From an uncultured Holophagales bacterium (GTDB lineage: Bacteria; Acidobacteriota; Thermoanaerobaculia; UBA5066): a stretch of 8,207 bases of DNA. The notes beneath the pieces are model-generated. The model was not told where the DNA came from, did no database searches, and saw only the letters and a list, made by a program, of their open reading frames with translations. The position numbers were made by a program, and so were the translations under genes. Shown here piece after piece: positions 5,281-8,207 of this stretch (position 1 is the stretch's first letter; the number at the start of each line of letters is the position of its first letter). The DNA lies in assembly GCA_937927565.1 (NCBI GenBank), contig CALBDV010000684.1, positions 1 through 8,207 on the forward strand, in the 5' to 3' direction.

Positions 5281-5778
5281 GTGAGCCGGACCGCGCCGGA
5301 AGGGGTCCCCCCGGTCGCCGGAGGCGGAGCAGGCGGCCGGGATCCTGTGAAGGTGGCGGCCTACGTCGTCTCGGCTTTCGGGGCCCTCCTTGGACCCTTC
5401 TGCCTGTTCGCCTTCCCGGGCCTGGGAGGGTGGACGGGTACCACCGTGAAGGACGTCTGGGCCGTCGTCCCGGCGATGCTCATCCTCGCGAGCCCGTTTG
5501 CCGCATTCCTCCTCGCGGCGCGGCTCGCGAAAACGAGGGTGGGCGCTGCCGTCGTCCTCGCGTTCGCAATCGTCGCGACGTTGTTCGGGGCGCTCATCTA
5601 CGTCGACGCGGTCGTGCGAAAGAACGTCTTCCTCCTTCTCGCGTTCGCGGGGATCCCCGCGGTCCAGTGGCTCATGGCTCTTCCCGCCGTCGTCGGGGCG
5701 CTCGTCCTCAGACCGAAGACACCTGCCGTCGCGTCGTCTTCCCGGGCACGGAAGTACAATTCTCCGTCTCGTCGGTGA
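5281..5778 (+). CDS. Small four-helix integral membrane protein of unknown function
   Basis: The product has 165 residues from the GTG at 5281, which has GGGAG at 5269-5273 and 7-nt spacing. The N-terminus is Gly/Pro-rich (about 1-20). Four hydrophobic segments follow: about 23-45 (KVAAYVVSAFGALLGPF), 58-80 (VWAVVPAMLILASPFAAF), 87-110 (GAAVVLAFAIVATLFGAL), and 115-145 (VFLLLAFAGIPAVQWLMA). A short basic tail ends in SPSRR. Short basic loops (AARLAKTR, VRKN) suggest they face the cytoplasm. No family motif is recognised. An alternative in-frame GTG at 5347 would begin almost at the first helix, so the exact start is uncertain; the ATG at 5059 is less likely because the added sequence looks non-coding. 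The stop is 13 bp before the small lipoprotein gene, so the two are probably cotranscribed, although a separate -10-like site lies in the last codons of this gene. Confidence 0.7.
   Translation: MSRTAPEGVPPVAGGGAGGRDPVKVAAYVVSAFGALLGPFCLFAFPGLGGWTGTTVKDVWAVVPAMLILASPFAAFLLAARLAKTRVGAAVVLAFAIVATLFGALIYVDAVVRKNVFLLLAFAGIPAVQWLMALPAVVGALVLRPKTPAVASSSRARKYNSPSRR
5755..5760 (+). promoter_or_regulatory. Possible -10 element (TACAAT) for the small lipoprotein gene
   Basis: TACAAT matches the consensus at 5 of 6 positions and lies 31 bp before the lipoprotein ATG, inside the last codons of the membrane-protein gene. No clear -35 box is visible at 16-18 bp upstream. It may give this gene its own transcript. 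Confidence 0.35.
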
Positions 5779-5791
5779 TGGAGGAGGTCTC

Positions 5792-6304
5792 ATGACTCGT
5801 TCTTTCCGGCTGCTTCTTCCGGGTCTCGCGTTGGTCCTTCACCTGTCCTGTTCCGGCGGTTCCGGTGGGTCCGCAAGCTCCGGCAACACCCGGCACGAGA
5901 TGCCGGATTGCGGGATTGCGCTGGAATTGCCGAGTCACTTCGGCCAGCCGACGCACGGCACGGGCTGCGCCTACGACTGGACCGGAAACGGCGGCATGAC
6001 GCTCCTCAGCGTCACGGCCGCTCTGCCCGGGGACCCGGGGAACGAGACGGACCCGGCCACCGCGATGCCGGGGCAGGTCGTGGACTACGCGAGAGACGCG
6101 ACGTTCGGCGGGCTGCCCGGAAAGGAGCGGCGGACCCAGCAGAAGGTGGGCGAGCAGAACCGGGCGGTGTGGACCGGCTTCTTCCAGGGGCCGAAGGGAG
6201 CCTTGAACGTCAAGGTCGCGACGATCCAGAAGGAGTCGGCCGACGAGTTCGGGGAACCGTTCTGGCAGAACATCCGGAGCCGTTGGGTCCACGCGCTGAA
6301 GTAG
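5792..6304 (+). CDS. Small putative lipoprotein of unknown function
   Basis: The product has 170 residues. A basic and hydrophobic signal (about 3-19) ends in LHLSC, with Cys20 the probable lipidated residue, followed by a Gly/Ser tether (SGGSGGSASSG) typical after lipoprotein cysteines. The His at position -3 of the lipobox is unusual, so signal peptidase II processing is likely but not certain. The mature domain has two cysteines, Cys40 (MPDCGIALELP) and Cys59 (GTGCAYDW), that could form a disulfide. It then has alternating strand-like and charged segments ending near FWQNIRSRWVHALK, in the style of small periplasmic alpha/beta proteins. No enzyme motif is seen. The start is supported by AGGAGGT at 5782-5788, 3 nt before the ATG. 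It is probably in an operon with the membrane protein 13 bp upstream. Function is unknown. Confidence 0.8.
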   Translation: MTRSFRLLLPGLALVLHLSCSGGSGGSASSGNTRHEMPDCGIALELPSHFGQPTHGTGCAYDWTGNGGMTLLSVTAALPGDPGNETDPATAMPGQVVDYARDATFGGLPGKERRTQQKVGEQNRAVWTGFFQGPKGALNVKVATIQKESADEFGEPFWQNIRSRWVHALK

Positions 6305-6332
6305 GCCGGCGACTGCAGATCGGCTGTCCTTT

Positions 6333-6351
6333 CGGCGGGCCCTCCCCGCCG
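6333..6351 (+). terminator. GC hairpin A between the lipoprotein and OmpA genes
   Basis: CGGCGGG (6333-6339) pairs perfectly with CCCGCCG (6345-6351) across a 5-nt loop, 29 bp after the lipoprotein stop. There is no T-run downstream. It may end or stabilise the lipoprotein transcript, or act with hairpin B, which begins at the very next base. Confidence 0.45.
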
Positions 6352-6377
6352 CGGTGCGACAATGCCCGGTCGCACCG
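6352..6377 (+). repeat. 9-bp perfect inverted repeat (hairpin B) upstream of the OmpA gene
   Basis: CGGTGCGAC (6352-6360) and GTCGCACCG (6369-6377) are exact reverse complements with an 8-nt spacer. The element abuts hairpin A with no gap and ends 15 bp before the ribosome binding site of the OmpA-family gene. The left arm is the motif CGGTGCGA(C/T)A also found at 509-518 and 1354-1363. A -10-like GACAAT (6358-6363) overlaps it. It could be a repressor operator or a leader hairpin. Confidence 0.5.
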
Positions 6378-6404
6378 AACGACCAGCCCCGGAAGGAGAT
6401 CGAC

Positions 6405-7229
6405 ATGCGCGCACGGAACTTTTTCCCGCTTCTCGTGCTGGGCGCCCTCCCGCTTTTCGGCGCCGAACCCGACGCCGAGGGCTGCAAGGACCACCCGCTC
6501 TTCACGCGGATGGCCGGGTACCGGATCGCGAACTGCGAGACGAAGGAGTTCGACTCCTACGAATTCCAGGCGGGCCCGGGCAAGCCCGTCAAGGTCGAGG
6601 GACGCAAGACCCAGATCGCCTACACGATTCAGGAGGGGGCCACGAAGCCGGGCCGCCCCCAGGTGCTGCGCAACTACGAGAACGCGGTCAAGGCGATCGG
6701 AGGAGCGGTCCTCGCCTCCGTGGACGACGCCGTCGTCACCCTCAAGGCAGCCCGCGACGGGAAGGAGTACTGGGTCGAGGTGAACGCCTACAGCCCCGAG
6801 TTCCCTGCCCTCGTCGTCGTCGAGAAGGCGGCCATGAAGCAGGAGGTCGTCGCGAACGCCGAGGTGTTCGCGAGCGGGCTCCGGGCGACCGGCCACGTGG
6901 CGGTCTACGGGATCTACTTCGACACGAACAAGTCCGACGTGAAGCCCGAGTCGAAGCCGGCCCTCACCGAGATCGCCAAGCTCCTGAAGAAGGACCCCGG
7001 GCTGAAGCTGTACGTCGTCGGGCACACCGACTCCACCGGCCTCCTCGACGCGAACCTGAAGCTGAGCCAGGCGCGCGGGGAGAGCGTGGTGCGGTCGCTC
7101 GTCGCCGAGCACGGCATCGCCGCTGCCCGCCTGAAGGGCCTCGGGGTCGGGCCGGCCGCGCCCGTCGCCTCGAACGACACCGAGGAAGGGAAGGCGAAGA
7201 ACCGTCGCGTGGAGCTCGTCAAGCAGTAG
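6405..7229 (+). CDS. OmpA-family protein with C-terminal peptidoglycan-binding domain
   Basis: The product has 274 residues. The signal peptide (about 1-20, ending LFGA) supports export. The N-terminal region begins GCKDHPLFTRMAGYRIANC, with Cys27 and Cys44 as a likely disulfide, then KEFDSYEF; this module recurs ahead of OmpA domains in several bacterial lineages. The OmpA-like domain covers about 165-274: YFDTNKSDVKPES (about 172-184), VVGHTDSTG with Asp209, LKLSQARG with Arg224, and a final NRRVELVKQ. Asp209 and Arg224 are 15 residues apart, matching the Asp/Arg pair that holds diaminopimelate in characterised OmpA domains, so binding to the peptidoglycan stem peptide is likely. No beta-barrel is visible, so it is probably a soluble periplasmic or peripheral outer-membrane protein. 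The ATG at 6405 has AAGGAG at 6393-6398 with 6-nt spacing. It converges with the VWA gene, with 6 bp between them. Confidence 0.92.
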   Translation: MRARNFFPLLVLGALPLFGAEPDAEGCKDHPLFTRMAGYRIANCETKEFDSYEFQAGPGKPVKVEGRKTQIAYTIQEGATKPGRPQVLRNYENAVKAIGGAVLASVDDAVVTLKAARDGKEYWVEVNAYSPEFPALVVVEKAAMKQEVVANAEVFASGLRATGHVAVYGIYFDTNKSDVKPESKPALTEIAKLLKKDPGLKLYVVGHTDSTGLLDANLKLSQARGESVVRSLVAEHGIAAARLKGLGVGPAAPVASNDTEEGKAKNRRVELVKQ

Positions 7230-7235
7230 CGCGGG

Positions 7236-8207
7236 TCAGGGCGTCGTTCCGAACGCGATCTTCTTCCGCTTCGCCTGCTCCTTCAGCGTCCGCGCCACCT
7301 CGACGTCGAAGGCGCTTCCCTTCCCCTCGGCCGCCGCCTTCTTCATCTCGGCGTCCACGTAGGCCTGCCGCTTCTTCACCAGCTCGGCGACCTGCGCCTG
7401 GAGCTGCTTCCTCTTCGCCTCCTGCTGCCCGAGGTACGCCTTCTGCTGCTCCGGCGTCTTGCCCTTCAGCTCGGCCGGGAGCTCGTCCTTCGAAAGGTCC
7501 GAGAGCTTCGCGCGCCCCTCGTTCAGGTCGTCGACGAGGTCCCCGCCTCCCTGCACGACCTTCGCCGTCGCGGCGTTGTAGGCGAGCCGGTCGGCCGAGG
7601 CCGCGGCCGGGGCCGCCTCGGCGACGGCCTGCTTGGCCATCACCGCGCCGCGTTCCCGCTCGCTCCCGTAGGCGACGATCGTCGTCCCGATCTCGCGGTT
7701 CAGGCGCGAGAGCTCCTCGTCCATCGGCGTCGAGACGACCTGCATGTCGCCGGTCTGCCCGATCGCCACGAAACTCCCCTCGGCGAGGCTCGCGATCTCC
7801 TTCCAGACGGGCGTCGTCGACGGCATGCCGCCGCACTGGACGGTGTTGACGATCAGGTCCTTCTTCACCGCAGCCTGGCAGGTCGCCTGGTACTTCACGT
7901 CGTCCTGGTAGTCCATGTGCGGGGGCGCGTCGCCGACGAGGAAGACGATCTTCAGCGCGTCGCGGCCCGGGCTCCAGCTCATCTGGTGCACGGCCTCGTG
8001 AAGGGCCTGGTTCACCGACTCGGGAGTGTCGCCGCCGCCTCCCGCCTGGAATCTCTGGAGGTGGCCGTAGATCGTGTCGATGTCGTCGGTCAGGTCATAG
8101 CGCCTCGTGACGTACTCGTCCGTTCTGTCCCGGTAGCCGACGAGCCCGATCCTCAGGCGCGGCGTCGGCTTCGCCGAGATCATCTGGTTCGCGATCGACC
8201 AGATCTT
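7236..8207 (-). CDS. VWA-domain protein with charged helical C-terminal tail (N-terminus outside window)
   Basis: The visible 323 residues continue past the window edge, so the start and the first metal-binding loop (DxSxS) are missing; the visible part opens KIWSIANQMISAKP. A von Willebrand factor A fold covers about residues 1-170. It shows RIGLVGYRDRTDEY, the second metal-site loop GGGGDTPES with Thr61, and the third loop VFLVGDAPPHMDY with Asp93, followed by a Cys-containing strand (IVNTVQCGG). The two visible metal-site loops look intact. The tail (about 225-315) is rich in Lys, Glu, Gln and Ala (EQQKAYLGQQEAKRKQLQAQ) and probably forms long helices or a coiled coil. VWA domains bind protein partners through the metal site; the partner is not evident. 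It could be periplasmic or anchored, but the missing N-terminus decides this. The stop codon (7238-7236) lies 6 bp from the end of the convergent OmpA gene. Confidence 0.88.
   Translation of the reverse strand, partial: KIWSIANQMISAKPTPRLRIGLVGYRDRTDEYVTRRYDLTDDIDTIYGHLQRFQAGGGGDTPESVNQALHEAVHQMSWSPGRDALKIVFLVGDAPPHMDYQDDVKYQATCQAAVKKDLIVNTVQCGGMPSTTPVWKEIASLAEGSFVAIGQTGDMQVVSTPMDEELSRLNREIGTTIVAYGSERERGAVMAKQAVAEAAPAAASADRLAYNAATAKVVQGGGDLVDDLNEGRAKLSDLSKDELPAELKGKTPEQQKAYLGQQEAKRKQLQAQVAELVKKRQAYVDAEMKKAAAEGKGSAFDVEVARTLKEQAKRKKIAFGTTP

Noticed and set aside
6362..7849. A long plus-strand open frame through the OmpA gene and into the VWA gene.
   Set aside because: It is an Arg/Pro/Ser-rich shadow of two well-supported genes on opposite strands.
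1..8207. Mobile elements, CRISPR arrays, tRNA or rRNA genes, and toxin-antitoxin or defence modules.
   Set aside because: I saw no transposase or integrase motifs, regularly spaced repeats, cloverleaf candidates or rRNA segments. The MORN-like protein resembles an annotated antitoxin family, but it is an exported lipoprotein and no toxin candidate lies beside it.

Overview
The window is GC-rich DNA (roughly two thirds G+C by eye) with strong third-position GC bias and purine-rich Shine-Dalgarno sequences close to AGGAGG. The gene content is a tricorn-type protease, an M29 aminopeptidase, a bacteriohemerythrin, a zinc-ribbon metallo-beta-lactamase protein, several exported or lipid-anchored proteins, an OmpA-domain protein and a von Willebrand factor A (VWA) protein. 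This fits a GC-rich Gram-negative (diderm) bacterium. Acidobacteriota or a similar environmental lineage is my best guess, but it is an inference and no rRNA or marker gene is present to settle it. I saw no tRNA, rRNA, insertion sequence, integrase, CRISPR array or phage gene. The window reads as ordinary chromosome.

Layout. (1) Positions 1-2567, plus strand: the C-terminal end of a tricorn-like S41 protease, a secreted protein of unknown function, and a complete M29 metallo-aminopeptidase. This may be a peptide-degradation cluster. (2) 2626-3036, plus: a hemerythrin-domain protein with all seven di-iron ligands. (3) 3082-4957, minus: a probable two-gene unit, transcribed as a lipoprotein with six MORN-like repeats and then a metallo-beta-lactamase-fold hydrolase with an N-terminal CxxC...CxxC module. 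It converges on the hemerythrin gene. (4) 4958-5280: a 323-bp divergent intergenic region with an AT-rich patch and two 12-bp palindromes. (5) 5281-6304, plus: a four-helix membrane protein and a small lipoprotein. (6) 6305-6404: an intergenic region with two directly abutting GC hairpins ahead of an OmpA-family gene (6405-7229). (7) 7236-8207, minus: the C-terminal part of a VWA-domain protein with a charged helical tail, converging on the OmpA gene with only 6 bp between the stop codons.

How the parts may work together. The protease and aminopeptidase could act in sequence on peptides. The MORN-repeat lipoprotein, the small lipoprotein, the OmpA-family protein and the secreted protein all look like envelope components. 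No multi-gene defence, biosynthetic or mobile system is evident. The items most worth a second look are the cysteine-stapled 30-residue repeats of the MORN-like lipoprotein, the zinc-ribbon/metallo-beta-lactamase fusion encoded next to it, a 24-bp near-identical direct repeat placed at two gene boundaries (with a partial third copy), and the double hairpin before the OmpA gene.
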